A stretch of 64,000 nucleotides of DNA from Cellulomonas gilvus ATCC 13127. GTDB taxonomy: Bacteria > Actinomycetota > Actinomycetes > Actinomycetales > Cellulomonadaceae. The notes below the pieces were generated by a model that was not told where the DNA came from, searched no databases, and saw only the letters and a list, made by a program, of their open reading frames with translations. Positions 17,063 to 26,544 of the stretch are shown piece after piece (the first letter of the stretch is position 1; every line of letters begins with the position of its first letter). The translations under genes and the position numbers were made by a program. The DNA lies in NCBI RefSeq assembly GCF_000218545.1, contig NC_015671.1, forward strand, positions 124,001-188,000, given 5' to 3'.

Positions 17063-18052
17063 GTGACCGCGACCCAGACCGAGCCGCAGCCGTCCTCGAC
17101 CGCCACCAGCACCGAGCAGAGCCAGGCGCCCGCCGCGCAGCCGTTCCGCGCCTTCGCGGTCACGGTCGCCGCCATCCAGCGCGTGTGCCCGAGCGTGCTG
17201 CGCGTGACGTTCACGGGTGAGGACCTGGACCGGTTCGCCGACAACGGGTTCGACCAGCGCATCAAGTTCTTCCTGCCGCTCGAGTGCGGCTACGGCGAGC
17301 TGCTGGACCTCACCGCGAGCGGCGACTGGTACGGCCGTTGGCGGGAGCTGCCCGACGAGCGCCGGCACCCGATCCGCACCTACACCGCCCGCACCGTGCG
17401 CCCGCACGCCCGGGAGCTGGACGTGGACATCGTCCTGCACGGCGACCACGGGCCCGCGTCCCGGTGGGCGCTGCAGGCCCGCCCCGGCTCCGAGCTGGTC
17501 ATCCTGGGCCCGAACGCCGACGCCGTGGGCCCGCACGGCGGCGTCGACTTCGTCCCCCCGCTGCGCACCGACCAGTTCCTGCTGGCCGGCGACGAGACCG
17601 CGCTGCCCGCGATCGCCGCGATCCTCGAGCGCATGCCCGCCGACGCGTGCGGCGAGGCCCTCATCGAGATGCCGCACCCCGAGGACCGCATGGACCTGGG
17701 CGCACCCGCGGGCGTGACCGTCCACTGGCTCGGCCGCGACGGCGCCCCCCACGGCTCCCTCCTGGACCCGGCGGTGCGCGCTGCTGCGGCACGCGTCCTG
17801 CCCCGCGGTGACGGCGGCGAGCTCGTGGACGTTCCCTGGACCCACGCCTCCGACGACGACGTGTGGGAGGTGCCCGTGGACTACAGCACCTACAGCGCGC
17901 TGCGCGAGACCGCGCCCGTCTACGCCTGGCTCGCCGGGGAGTCCGGCGTGATCCGCGGGCTGCGGCGTCACCTGGTCACCGAGCTCGGCATCGACCGCAA
18001 GTCCGTCGCCTTCATGGGCTACTGGCGCCAGGGCCGCTCCGAAGCCAACTGA
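17063..18052 (+). CDS. Siderophore-interacting protein (FAD-dependent ferric reductase)
   Basis: The 329-residue protein has the SIP layout: an FAD-binding barrel with HPIRTYTARTVRP, then ASRWAL and an NAD(P)H domain with DQFLLAGDETALPAIAAILE and a C-terminal VIRGLRRHLVTELGIDRKSVAFMGYWRQG. Such proteins release iron from ferric siderophores by reduction in the cytoplasm. I chose the GTG at 17063, because a TTG at 17042 would lie within the iron box and a -10-like TACAGT stands 6 nt upstream. The last 300 bp of the gene recur at 40453-40751. Confidence 0.9.
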   Translation: MTATQTEPQPSSTATSTEQSQAPAAQPFRAFAVTVAAIQRVCPSVLRVTFTGEDLDRFADNGFDQRIKFFLPLECGYGELLDLTASGDWYGRWRELPDERRHPIRTYTARTVRPHARELDVDIVLHGDHGPASRWALQARPGSELVILGPNADAVGPHGGVDFVPPLRTDQFLLAGDETALPAIAAILERMPADACGEALIEMPHPEDRMDLGAPAGVTVHWLGRDGAPHGSLLDPAVRAAAARVLPRGDGGELVDVPWTHASDDDVWEVPVDYSTYSALRETAPVYAWLAGESGVIRGLRRHLVTELGIDRKSVAFMGYWRQGRSEAN

Positions 18053-18059
18053 ACCGTGT
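17761..18059 (+). repeat. Left copy of 299-bp direct repeat (SIP 3' end)
   Basis: This stretch matches 40453-40751 with about 12 mismatches (about 96% identity). It begins inside SIP codons (LDPAVRAAAARV) and ends 7 bp past the SIP stop. The two copies bracket the accessory region. Confidence 0.95.
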
Positions 18060-18226
18060 TGCTGACGCCCTGTGCGGATGCTCCAAATCGCACCTTGTGA
18101 CAACGCGTGACGAAGTGACCGCCCCACGCTCGGTGGTTGACAGGTGGATCGGCCGAGGTCTCGGTATGTGAGATGTCGCCGATCCGCGTGCCCGCGACGT
18201 CAGTGCGTCACGCGCGTTGGAAGCCG

Positions 18227-18251
18227 CGGGTCCTGCAGCGGCAGGATCCCG
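18227..18251 (-). terminator. Stem-loop downstream of the putative nuclease gene
   Basis: CGGGTCCTGC at 18227-18236 pairs with GCAGGATCCCG at 18241-18251 with one bulged base and a 4-nt loop. It lies 50 bp after the stop of the minus-strand gene. Confidence 0.45.
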
Positions 18252-18301
18252 AGCATGAGGCACGCCGAACCCGAACCATGGCGCGCCGCCGCCGCGGCCA
18301 G

Positions 18302-19618
18302 TCAGCTCAGGTCGCGGGCCAGCCGCTGGATCGGGTGCAGCCCGGCGCCGAACCTGGCGATGGCTTCACGGTTGGCAGCAAGTTCGCCGTACGGCAGGTA
18401 ACGCAGGTGAAGATCGGCAACCGGGCTGAAGGCCGGTCTCCTGAGCTGGGCGCGCACCTCGTGCTCGCGCTCGTCGGGTGCCACCAGGTACAGCCCTGTG
18501 ACCACGCGCCCGTCACCGGACAGTGCGAGGTCGAGCATGCGGACGATGCCCGAGTAGATGGACGTCGTGTGCTCGACCTCGAACGCCGCCACCACCGAGC
18601 CTTCGCCGTCGAGCCACAGCGCGTCGATGAGCCGGATAGCGTCGCCCGCCGGGCCGGCCACGAGGGCATCGGGCAGTGCTGCCAGACACCCGTCGGCCAG
18701 CCGGCCGCCGGCGTAGGGCCGGCTCCGGTCGTTGCTCGCGATCCACACGTCGAACCCCAACGCATGCCCGAGGTCACGCAGCCACCCCTGCACCTCGGTG
18801 TGGGTGGTGTCCTGCCGGGTCGCTGCGGTGAGCGCGGAGTCCTCGCTGAGTGAGCCGACGCGCTGCAGCTGCTCGCGCCACGCGGTCAGCGCTGCGGTGG
18901 CGTCCTGCCCGGGGAGCGGTGGGGCGGTGATGCGGCCAGCGCCGATGTCGAAGAGCAACCCAGCGACCGCCCCGAGGTCGTTGGACAAGAGGTCGCGCAG
19001 CTGCTCGTTGAGCTCGAGGATCCCCGCCCTCATGGCGAGGAAGTCGTCCCAACGTCCGAGCCGGACGCGCGCTCCGGTTAGCGCGTTGTAGCCGCGGACG
19101 ATCGCCGTGTTGAACGGTGGGACGATCGTGGGGTGCAGGAAGTACAGCAGGTTCGCCGCTGCGGGACCCAGGCCGCGGATTCCCCGGCCTGCGAAGGCAC
19201 CGATCGCGGCTAGGACCTGCGCCTCGGTGGTGCAGCATCGGCAGGTCTCGAGGAGGCGACCGAAGGCGAGCTGGTTGTCACGGTCCTCGTAGATGTCGGG
19301 GATGCGGAGCTTCGGCTTCCAGTGGAACGGATGATCGGCCCCCTTGAACAGCTGCCGCTGCTCCGCGATGCCGCGAACGACCGTCTCGAGTGACGACTCC
19401 TTGTAGGAGTTCCCGAACGTGCCCGCCTCGATGTCTGCGCTGACCCGCTCGATGCCGCGGCGGAGCGACCGGAAGTTCTTGACTCGCTCCGGCCACAGGA
19501 ACCAGGTCCGGTAGGTGCTGCCCGGATCCTCTCGCCACGCCGTGACGAGGTCCCGCGTCGCGGCCCAGTCGAGGGACAGTGTCGTAGCGGTCATGGCGGC
19601 GTCACTGGACCGGCTCAT
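18302..19618 (-). CDS. Putative HhH-domain plus PD-(D/E)XK nuclease-like protein
   Basis: I do not know a named family for this 438-residue protein. Its middle part has a helix-hairpin-helix-like block, [24 protein letters not shown], followed by [12 protein letters not shown], which resembles DNA glycosylase-type DNA-binding modules. The C-terminal part has [28 protein letters not shown], which looks like the D...ExE core of PD-(D/E)XK endonucleases seen in some restriction proteins. The ATG at 19618 stands 7 nt after a GATAAT hexamer, so the mRNA is probably leaderless. No methylase is nearby. It sits alone at the left end of the accessory region, which fits a defence or mobile function, but that is inference. 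Confidence 0.55.
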   Translation of the reverse strand: MSRSSDAAMTATTLSLDWAATRDLVTAWREDPGSTYRTWFLWPERVKNFRSLRRGIERVSADIEAGTFGNSYKESSLETVVRGIAEQRQLFKGADHPFHWKPKLRIPDIYEDRDNQLAFGRLLETCRCCTTEAQVLAAIGAFAGRGIRGLGPAAANLLYFLHPTIVPPFNTAIVRGYNALTGARVRLGRWDDFLAMRAGILELNEQLRDLLSNDLGAVAGLLFDIGAGRITAPPLPGQDATAALTAWREQLQRVGSLSEDSALTAATRQDTTHTEVQGWLRDLGHALGFDVWIASNDRSRPYAGGRLADGCLAALPDALVAGPAGDAIRLIDALWLDGEGSVVAAFEVEHTTSIYSGIVRMLDLALSGDGRVVTGLYLVAPDEREHEVRAQLRRPAFSPVADLHLRYLPYGELAANREAIARFGAGLHPIQRLARDLS

Positions 19619-19704
19619 GCCGGCCATTATCCGAGTGCAGGCGATCCTCAGAAGGGGACCAACGAACTGAGTCGGCGGACGGCGGTCGGGCTCCGTGTTC
19701 CGCC

Positions 19705-19890
19705 TCATCTGCGCCCGAGGGCCGTGGCCAGCATCTCTTCGCGCGGCACGACCTTGATCCGCTCACGACTGTGCGGCTCGCCGAGCTGCTGCTCGTGCGC
19801 GTCGAGCAACTCCCGGCCGGACCAGTCGACGACTTCGACGCCGCGCTGCTCGAGGAAGTCCAGCACCGCCTGCGGGTCGCGCTCGGTCGT
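19705..19890 (-). pseudogene. 3' remnant of a ferredoxin--NADP reductase-like gene
   Basis: About 61 codons, ending at the stop at 19705, read TTERDPQAVLDFLEQRGV then [25 protein letters not shown]. This resembles the C-terminus of FprA/adrenodoxin-reductase-like NADPH-ferredoxin reductases of actinobacteria. Upstream of 19890 the frame becomes low-complexity and has no FAD or NADP motif, so the first nine tenths of the gene are missing. The match is from memory of the family C-terminus. Confidence 0.5.
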
Positions 19891-20597
19891 TCGGCACCGG
19901 ACGCTTGACCCCGACCCACTTCCGGACGAAGTCCGAAATGGCCCCGAACGGGCAGACGGCGACGAGGACACACCGTGACGGCATCTGTCCAGCGCGAGAG
20001 CCCGATGCCCGAGTTGAGAGCCCTGGGCCGTGTCGGCGACTTCGCGTCTTTCCAGCGTTCAGCCGAGACGGCGGCGCCCGGCACGTCGTGATGCTGGACA
20101 TAGACCTGCTGGCCAATGGTCAGGACGTGCCAGCTTCTTTCATCGCCTCGACAGCGCTCTTGTACTCCCAGTGCCACGGTTCGTAGTAGCCCGAACCGCC
20201 CTTGCGGGCCCACTCAGGGTTCTCCCACCCGAAGGTGGCGGCATTCGCCCACAGCCAGTCGCCACGTTCTCCCGCATAGGTTTCACTGCAGAAGTCGACG
20301 GCCAAGCCCCAACCGTGGTTCGACAGCCCTGCAGGAGCCGCGATTCCGCCCTTCTTTCTGCGGAGCGCAGCCTGTTCCTCGTACGAGCGGTACCCGGACG
20401 ACAGGCACATGGGCTCGCCGAACCGTGCGACATAGAGGGCGTTCAGGGAGAACAGCGACTCGGCCGCGTCAGCTCTGTCTCGGTACGGCCGCTGCCACAG
20501 GTCACACAGCTCAGAATCGGGCACCCGTCCGTTCGTGCGGGTCTGCCGCACGAGTAGGTGACACCCACGTGTGGTGCCGGGAGGCGCCGCTGGAAGG

Positions 20598-20909
20598 ATG
20601 TGCACCGTGCCCAGGCCCTATCCCAAGGAGTTCCGCGAGGACGTCGTGGCCGTGGCTCGCCGCGGGGACGCTCCGATCAAGCAGATCGCGGCGGACTTCG
20701 GCATCGCCGAGTCGTGTCTGCGGAACTGGCTGCGTGATGCCGACGTCGCGGACGGCAACCGCCCCGGGGTGACTCGGACCGAGTCGGCCGAGCTGCGAGA
20801 GGCGAACCGGCGTATCCGTCTGCTGGAGCAGGAGAACGAGGTCCTGCGCCGCGCGGCCGCGTATCTGTCCCAGGCGCATCTGCCGGGAAAAGGCTCTACC
20901 CGCTCGTGA
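20598..20909 (+). CDS. IS3-family transposase OrfA (helix-turn-helix part), copy 1
   Basis: The 103-residue protein starts MCTVPRPYPKEFREDVVAVARRGDAPIKQIAADFGI, an IS3-type HTH, followed by a leucine-zipper-like segment RIRLLEQENEVLRRAAAYL. It ends just past a GGGAAAAGG stretch at about 20888. A -1 slip there would fuse it to OrfB as LPGK-RLYPLVSEL, the usual way IS3 elements make the full transposase. The ATG at 20598 has a GAAGG site; an upstream ATG at 20571 is less likely. Confidence 0.9.
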   Translation: MCTVPRPYPKEFREDVVAVARRGDAPIKQIAADFGIAESCLRNWLRDADVADGNRPGVTRTESAELREANRRIRLLEQENEVLRRAAAYLSQAHLPGKGSTRS

Positions 20910-21766
20910 GTGAGCTCGCCGCCGACGGGGTGCCCGTCGCGGTGACGTGCCGGGTTCTTAAGCTCGCAAGGCAGCCCTACTACCGGTGGCTCGCTGAGCC
21001 CGTCGGCGCGCGGGAGGTCGCCCGGGCGCACCTCGCTAACGCGTTGTTCGACGCCCACCGTGACGACCCGGAGTTCGGGCACCGGCTCCTGGCCGACGAG
21101 GCCGCCCGCGCCGGACTGATCGCCTGCGACCGCACGGTCTGGCGGATCTGTCGGGACAACCAGTGGTGGTCGGTGTTCGGCAAGAAGCGCTCGAAGAACG
21201 GGAAGAAGGCCGCTCCGCCGGCCCATGAGGACCTCGTGCTGCGGGTGTTCACCGCCGATGCGCCGAACAGGTTGTGGCTCTGGGACATCACCGAGCACCC
21301 GACCGCCGAGGGCAAGGTCTACCTCTGCGCGATCAAGGACGTGTTCTCCAACCGGATCGTCGGATACTCGATCAGCGACCGCATGACGTCCCAGATCGCA
21401 GTAGACGCTCTGGTCAGCGCGGTGCAGCGGCGCGGGGATGTCGCCGGCTGCGTGGTCCACAGCGATCGTGGCAGCCAGTTCCGAAGCAGGAAGGTGGCCC
21501 GTGTCCTGGCCCGCCACGACCTCGCTGGGTCGATGGGGCAGGTCGCCTCCGCCGGGGACAACGCCGCTATGGAGAGCTTCTTCTCGCTGCTGCAGAAGAA
21601 CGTCCTGGACCGCCGCCGCTGGGCCACCCGTGACGAGCTGCGCCTGGCGATCATCACCTGGATCGAACGGACCTACCACCGCCGCAGACGCCAGGTCCGC
21701 CTCGGCCGCCTGACCCCCATCGAGTACGAGACGATCATGACCACTCAGGTCGCACTCGCCGCCTGA
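20906..21766 (+). CDS. IS3-family transposase OrfB (DDE catalytic part), copy 1
   Basis: The 286-residue integrase-like protein holds the DDE triad: D in LWLWDITEH, D in VVHSDRGSQF and E in NAAMESFFSLLQKNVLD, 35 residues after the second D. It lies in the -1 frame relative to OrfA and overlaps it by 4 nt, so it is probably expressed as an OrfAB fusion by frameshifting. All catalytic residues are present and the frame is open, so the element may be active. Confidence 0.93.
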   Translation: MSELAADGVPVAVTCRVLKLARQPYYRWLAEPVGAREVARAHLANALFDAHRDDPEFGHRLLADEAARAGLIACDRTVWRICRDNQWWSVFGKKRSKNGKKAAPPAHEDLVLRVFTADAPNRLWLWDITEHPTAEGKVYLCAIKDVFSNRIVGYSISDRMTSQIAVDALVSAVQRRGDVAGCVVHSDRGSQFRSRKVARVLARHDLAGSMGQVASAGDNAAMESFFSLLQKNVLDRRRWATRDELRLAIITWIERTYHRRRRQVRLGRLTPIEYETIMTTQVALAA

Positions 21767-22472
21767 GTTTCGCTGTCACCTACTCGTGCAGCAGACCCTG
21801 CCGGGGTTCGTGACGACTCCGTCGCAGTCGGGCGTGGCGTCTGCCTGGCTCTCTAGCCGACTTGCCGACCGCGACGCCTGTTCTTGTCGAACCACCCGTT
21901 CAGCGGCACCTGGCGCGACCAGTGATGGTGGAGGGGTCAGGTCAGTCGCCGTGGCAGTCAGCGCCTCGACGGTCGACGGGCCAGCGTCCGCCGTCGAAGC
22001 GGGTGTGGATGCGGGACTCCGGTCAACGAGCGCGAACGCGGTCGTCGCGAGGACCATCGCGATTAGCGTTGTGATCCGAACGGGCCACACACGGAGTCGG
22101 TAGCGGGCGCTGTTGCCCGAAGCATTCCGGCGGACTCGACGGCCAGTTTGTCGGCGCGGCGGAGATACCTCTGCGGCGTGACGTCCCATGTTCTCTCTCC
22201 GGTGAGCGCCCGCGGCGCGGTGGCGCGACCAAGTGGCGATGGCGGCTCGGTACCCGGTCAGTCCCTTCTGCTCGAGCCGCGCGTCAGCTCATGTCGTGCT
22301 TGACGGCGCGTGGGATCGATGCGCTGGTGAACACACCGCAGCCTCCGGACGCGGTGAGGAGTCCGGCGGCCTGCCGTCAGCCTGACGTAGCGACGATCAA
22401 CGTCTGACGCCGGAACAATGAAGGCTCGCTTGACTTCGGGCGCCTGGCGGCGGGGCTGCTCGGTACCGCGTC

Positions 22473-22880
22473 TCAGTGGTGCTGGTCATGGTCGGCGGGG
22501 GCGCTCGGCGTCACCTCGGACGGGACCCCGTCGCCGCTGATCATCGGGCCGATCACGGTCGTCGAGACGACGAAGGCTGCCGCGAAGGCGAGCAGCGCCA
22601 GCCCGGGCGCCCACCAGGTTCTCGAACGTCGGCGCAACCGAACGAGCATCGGAAGGGCAGCGATGAGCCCTACGAGTCCGAACAGTGCCTGCCCGCCGAC
22701 ACCGGCGACGAGGGCGGTGCCGACGAGCGGACCGATGTGGTGCAACACGTGCGGCGCGAGGCCGACGACCGTGCCTGTCGCCGCGGTAACGGCGGACCCG
22801 ACTGTCCTCAGCGGTCGGCGTCGCGCGGCCACGACGTGACCGCCGGCGACTGTGAGCTCGGGTGCATGCTGCACTGTCAT
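22473..22880 (-). CDS. Small membrane protein with His-rich tail, copper block
   Basis: The 135-residue protein starts at the ATG at 22880 (MTVQHAPELTVAGGHVV). It has three or four hydrophobic segments (GTVVGLAPHVLHHIGPLVGTALVAGVGG, ALFGLVGLIAALPMLV, WWAPGLALLAFAAAFVVSTTVIGPMI) and ends in ADHDQHH, a possible metal-binding tail. The HVLHH motif within a helix is also notable. I do not recognise a named family. It is the last gene of the minus-strand copper cluster. Confidence 0.6.
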   Translation of the reverse strand: MTVQHAPELTVAGGHVVAARRRPLRTVGSAVTAATGTVVGLAPHVLHHIGPLVGTALVAGVGGQALFGLVGLIAALPMLVRLRRRSRTWWAPGLALLAFAAAFVVSTTVIGPMISGDGVPSEVTPSAPADHDQHH

Positions 22881-22987
22881 GACGACATCGTGCGCGTTGG
22901 GCTGTTGCTGTCTGATCGAGGCCGGATGAAGATCCCGCGAAGCGGACGGCTGGGGCGCGTCGTGGTGGCGCTCGTCGACGCGCCCAG

Positions 22988-23551
22988 TTAGAGCAACAGG
23001 TCGACGAGGAACTGCTGGCGGACGCCGAGGGCGAAAGCGGCGAGGACGCCAAGCGCGCATGCGAACCGGGTCGTTCGACTGGAGACCACGAGATCGACGA
23101 CGAGCCAACGGTGGGCTGCGAACCCAAGCGTTGCGCGGAGTGCCATGGCCGCCACCCCGATGACGGCAAGCGGCCCCAGGGGGTTGTAGAACCACGCCTT
23201 CGACCACTGACCGGTCACCGTGAAGTAGGCCGCACGCGTTCCCCCGCACAGGGGATCCATGATTCCGAGACGGTGCAAGGGCCCGTGCAGATCCACTGGT
23301 GGAAGCCCCCAGAGCGCGAGCGCCCCTGCGGCCACTGCCCCCATGACTGCGAGCCATGTCAGGTGGGGGTACGGGTCTGTTCCAACCCACCTGAGGGGTG
23401 CTCGCCGCTGTCTTGTGCGCCGCGCGAGTGGCCGACGGTCCGGGTCATCGTTGCCGTCCGCCCGGCCCGACGTCCATCGTCGACGTCCCTGCCCGGCGCG
23501 CACCGGAACGCGCCGGGCAGGTGGACCGTCGTCTCCAGGCACCTGCGTCAT
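22988..23551 (-). CDS. DUF2752 membrane protein
   Basis: The 187-residue protein has three or four hydrophobic segments and the DUF2752 hallmark around MDPLCGGTRAAYFTVTGQWSKAWFYNPLGPLAVIG. Members are small membrane proteins of unknown function; the conserved Pro-Leu-Cys-Gly-Gly-Thr stretch may bind a ligand or metal. It lies 27 bp downstream of the ATPase gene on the same strand, so it is likely in the same operon. The N-terminal 50 residues are basic and low-complexity, and the true start could be a later codon. Confidence 0.75.
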   Translation of the reverse strand: MTQVPGDDGPPARRVPVRAGQGRRRWTSGRADGNDDPDRRPLARRTRQRRAPLRWVGTDPYPHLTWLAVMGAVAAGALALWGLPPVDLHGPLHRLGIMDPLCGGTRAAYFTVTGQWSKAWFYNPLGPLAVIGVAAMALRATLGFAAHRWLVVDLVVSSRTTRFACALGVLAAFALGVRQQFLVDLLL

Positions 23552-23578
23552 GTCGTCCTCGACGCGCGGCTCGCGCGG

Positions 23579-26374
23579 TCAGTGCGTGGTAGCTGGGTGC
23601 CCGTACCGGTGAGGGTCGGCGTCGAAGGCGGCGGCGCAGCCGGGGCTGCAGAAGTAGAACGTGACGCCGTCGTGCTCCCTCGTGGCAGCCGCACTGCTCG
23701 GGTCGACGCTCATGCCACAGACCGGGTCGATCGACGCCGAGGACGAGTGCTGGTGGTGCTGGTGGTGGGACATGGTGTTCTCCGCTTCTTCGTGGTCGTG
23801 TCCGAGCTCGACCACCGGTTCGGTGGTCCGTACGAGGGGAGCCACCGACGTCGTCGAGGCCGTGGGGGTGAAGCGACGCAGCCGGTTGGCGTTGGCGACC
23901 ACCGACAGCGACGACAGCGCCATCGCGAGGGCCGCGAGCATCGGGCTGAGCAACAGCCCGAACGCGGGGTACAGCACGCCGGCGGCGATCGGGATGCCGA
24001 TCGCGTTGTACCCGAACGCGAAGACGAGGTTCTGGCGGATGTTGCGCATCGTCGCCCGCGACAGGTCGATCGCGGTCACCAGGCCGCCGAGGTTCCCCGA
24101 GATCAAAGTGATGTCGGAGGACTCGATGGCGACGTCTGTGCCGGTGCCGATCGCCGAACCTACGTCTGCCTGTGCCAGGGCGGGTGCGTCGTTGATGCCG
24201 TCGCCGACCATTCCGACGACCCGGCCCTCGGCCTGCAGTCGTCTGACCTCGCGGGCCTTGTGCTCCGGCATCACTTCCGCGACAACTCTGGCGATTCCGA
24301 CCTGCCGGGCGATCGAGCGGGCAGTCTCGCGGTTGTCGCCGGTCATCATGACGACGTCGATGCCGCGGGCCGTCAGGTCTGCGACGGCGGCGGCAGATCC
24401 GTCCTTGAGCGTGTCAGCCACGCCGATCACGCCCGCGGCTCGGCCGTTGACGGCGACGAGCATCGGTGTCTTGCCGTCCGCGGCCAGCCGGTCCAGGTCC
24501 CCAGTGAGCTGCGCGGGGTCGGCACCGTGTTCCGTGAGCAGCCGCACGTTGCCGACCACGACCTGCGTTCCTTCGACGCGCGCCAGCACGCCCTGGCCGG
24601 TGACCGACTCGAACGCCGATGCGGTCGGCACCTGCAGGCCGCGTTCTGTCGCGCCGGTGACGATCGCGAGGGCGAGTGGGTGCTCCGAGTCGCGTTCGGC
24701 CGCGGCGACCAGCGTCAGCAGCTCGTCGGCGACGAACCCGGGAGCGGGCAGCACGTCGGTGAGGGCCGGCCGGCCCTGCGTGATCGTGCCGGTCTTGTCC
24801 AGCACGACGGTGTCGAGCCGATGTGCGGTCTCGAGCGCCTCCGCTGAGCGGATCAGGACGCCCGCGGTCGCGCCCTTCCCGGTTCCGACTGTGATCGACA
24901 GCGGGGTCGCCAGGCCCAAGGCGCACGGGCACGCGATGATCAGGACGGAAACTGCGGCCACCAGGGCATACACACCTGCGGGCGGCGGGCCGACGAGCCA
25001 CCAGACGACGAACGTCCATACCGCGATCGCGATCACGGCCGGCACGAAGTAGCTGGACACCTTGTCCGCGAGTCTCTGGATAGGCGCCTTGGAGCCCTGA
25101 GCCTCGCGGACGAGGGCGATGATCTGGGCGAGCATCGTGTCCGCGCCGACCTTGGTCGCGGCGTAGCGGAACGAGCCGGTCTGGTTGATCGTCGCGCCGA
25201 TGACCGTGTCGCCGAGCCGCTTGACGACGGGGATCGGCTCGCCGGTGACCATCGACTCGTCCACGAGGGACGCGCCCGCGATCACCTGTCCGTCGACCGG
25301 GAGCTTCTCGCCTGGTCGGATCACTACGGTGTCGCCGACGACGACCGTGTCCACATCGACGTCGACCTCAGTCCCGCCACGCACGACGCGAGCTGTTCGT
25401 GGCTGCAGGCCGATCAGGGCTCGGATCGCCTCACCGGTGCCGGCCTTGGCCTTCGTCTCGAGCAACCGTCCCAGGAGGATCAGGGTCAGGATGACGCCGA
25501 CGGCCTCGTAGTACACCTCGCGGTGGTCGGCGGGCAGCAGACCGGGTGCGACGGTGGCGACGAGACTGAACCCGAATGCGGCGAGCGTCCCGAGTGTGAT
25601 CAGCGAGTTCATCTCAGCGGTTCGGTGCGACAGCGCCAGCCAGCCGGTGCGATGGATCGGCCAGCCCGTGTAGACCATCACGGGTGTGATGAGCAGCAGC
25701 TGGAACCAGGGTTCCAGCAGCAGCGCCGGTACCCAGGTGGCGGCGAGCAGCGTCTCGGCCATCACTGCGACGAGCACCGGGAGTGTGAGGACGGCGCCGA
25801 CGATCACCCTGCGGCGCAGGTCGACGATCTCGGCGGAGCGTTCTGCGGCCTCCACGTCGGCTGCCGCGCCTGCGGCTTGTGTGGCGGGCGCCGCAGGTCT
25901 TGAGGCTCCAGGGCTCCTGTCGTTGCGGTGGGAGTCGTGGATCCGCGAGGACGTCGACGTACCGCCGTCGGCGTCCTGGTCGCCTGCGAGTGAGCCGCGT
26001 CCACGTGCAGACGGGACGACCTTGAGCGTGCCGTGCAGCATGTTCATCCCGCAGGCGAACCCGAACTCCCCGGCCTGCCGCGGGGTGAAGTCCACGGCTG
26101 TGGTCGCGTATGCCGGCAGGGTCTGGTTCACCTTGAAGTCGGGGAACACCACGCGCGAGGAGCAGTCGCCGGCCTCTTGGCGGTCGAAGAGCAGCCGCAC
26201 GGGCATGCCTTGTTCTACCTCGATGACGTTCGGGCTGTACCCGCCCTTGACTGCGACGGTGAGCACCTGCACGCCGTTCTCGACGCCGGCGCGAGCCGAT
26301 GCGCGAGGTCCGAAGAAGTACCAGCCCAGTGCCGCCGTCAGTGTGACCGCGACTGCTACGACCAAAGCGTCCAT
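23579..26374 (-). CDS. copA: Copper P1B-type ATPase with N-terminal cupredoxin and C-terminal YHS domains
   Basis: This 931-residue protein is a three-part fusion. Residues 1-22 form a membrane anchor, and about 35-120 a cupredoxin-like domain with possible copper ligands C71, C108, M110, M112 and H114 ([10 protein letters not shown]). From about 170 to 840 runs a complete P1B ATPase with TGEP, the CPC ion motif (C482, C484), the phosphorylated D526 in DKTGT, SEHPLA and [11 protein letters not shown] His/Ser linker ([10 protein letters not shown]) leads to a YHS domain with DPVCGM and FCSPGC. The usual CxxC HMA domain is absent. It should pump Cu(I) out of the cytoplasm. The ATG at 26374 has GGAGG before it. 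Confidence 0.93.
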   Translation of the reverse strand: MDALVVAVAVTLTAALGWYFFGPRASARAGVENGVQVLTVAVKGGYSPNVIEVEQGMPVRLLFDRQEAGDCSSRVVFPDFKVNQTLPAYATTAVDFTPRQAGEFGFACGMNMLHGTLKVVPSARGRGSLAGDQDADGGTSTSSRIHDSHRNDRSPGASRPAAPATQAAGAAADVEAAERSAEIVDLRRRVIVGAVLTLPVLVAVMAETLLAATWVPALLLEPWFQLLLITPVMVYTGWPIHRTGWLALSHRTAEMNSLITLGTLAAFGFSLVATVAPGLLPADHREVYYEAVGVILTLILLGRLLETKAKAGTGEAIRALIGLQPRTARVVRGGTEVDVDVDTVVVGDTVVIRPGEKLPVDGQVIAGASLVDESMVTGEPIPVVKRLGDTVIGATINQTGSFRYAATKVGADTMLAQIIALVREAQGSKAPIQRLADKVSSYFVPAVIAIAVWTFVVWWLVGPPPAGVYALVAAVSVLIIACPCALGLATPLSITVGTGKGATAGVLIRSAEALETAHRLDTVVLDKTGTITQGRPALTDVLPAPGFVADELLTLVAAAERDSEHPLALAIVTGATERGLQVPTASAFESVTGQGVLARVEGTQVVVGNVRLLTEHGADPAQLTGDLDRLAADGKTPMLVAVNGRAAGVIGVADTLKDGSAAAVADLTARGIDVVMMTGDNRETARSIARQVGIARVVAEVMPEHKAREVRRLQAEGRVVGMVGDGINDAPALAQADVGSAIGTGTDVAIESSDITLISGNLGGLVTAIDLSRATMRNIRQNLVFAFGYNAIGIPIAAGVLYPAFGLLLSPMLAALAMALSSLSVVANANRLRRFTPTASTTSVAPLVRTTEPVVELGHDHEEAENTMSHHQHHQHSSSASIDPVCGMSVDPSSAAATREHDGVTFYFCSPGCAAAFDADPHRYGHPATTH

Positions 26375-26469
26375 GGCGCTCAGACCTCCCACTCCATCGT
26401 CTGCCGATAGCTGCCGTCGGGCGGTGCCGCAGTGGCCCGGTGATCCGCAGCCTCAGTTGGTCCAACCGG

Positions 26470-26486
26470 ATACCCCCTAGGGGTAT
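26470..26486. promoter_or_regulatory. CsoR-like operator upstream of copA
   Basis: ATACCCCCTAGGGGTAT is a 7-bp-arm inverted repeat of the ATACCCC/GGGGTAT type bound by CsoR copper repressors. It lies about 100 bp upstream of the copA start and downstream of the DUF2933-like gene. Confidence 0.75.
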
Positions 26487-26544
26487 TCCGACGACCGACG
26501 GGCGCCCCCGGGGATCGTGCCGGGCATCCGTCAGCCGGAAGGCG

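Larger units (their letters stand above)
20539..21798 (+). mobile_element. IS3-family insertion sequence, copy 1 (1260 bp)
   Basis: Terminal inverted repeats of 25 bp lie at 20539-20563 and 21774-21798; they start GGGTCTGC, end TAGGTGACA and differ at one position. A 3-bp direct duplication TGC flanks the element (20536-20538 and 21799-21801). Inside are two overlapping transposase frames. Insertion has split the M15 peptidase gene. Confidence 0.93.
20120..22189 (-). pseudogene. M15 (VanY-like) peptidase gene split by an IS3 element
   Basis: The 5' half (22189 down to about 21802) encodes a basic N-terminus, one membrane segment (ITTLIAMVLATTAFALV) and a Ser/Thr/Ala-rich linker ending TPDCDGVVTNPG. 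The 3' half (about 20535 down to 20120) encodes the catalytic domain with SSGYRSYEEQAAL, SNHGWGLAVDFC and EPWHWEY, the zinc ligands and catalytic residues of M15 D-Ala-D-Ala carboxypeptidases. Removing 20539-21798 and one copy of the TGC target duplication joins the halves in frame (VVTNPG-TNGRVPDSELCDLW). So the gene was intact before insertion; no functional enzyme is expected now. The 22189 ATG has GGAGAG before it. The gap from 22190 to 22472 shows no gene. Confidence 0.88.

Noticed and set aside
19763-20213. Minus-strand frames around 19.8-20.2 kb as full genes
   Set aside because: Only the last 61 codons of one frame (19705-19890) look like protein; the rest is low-complexity and switches frame.
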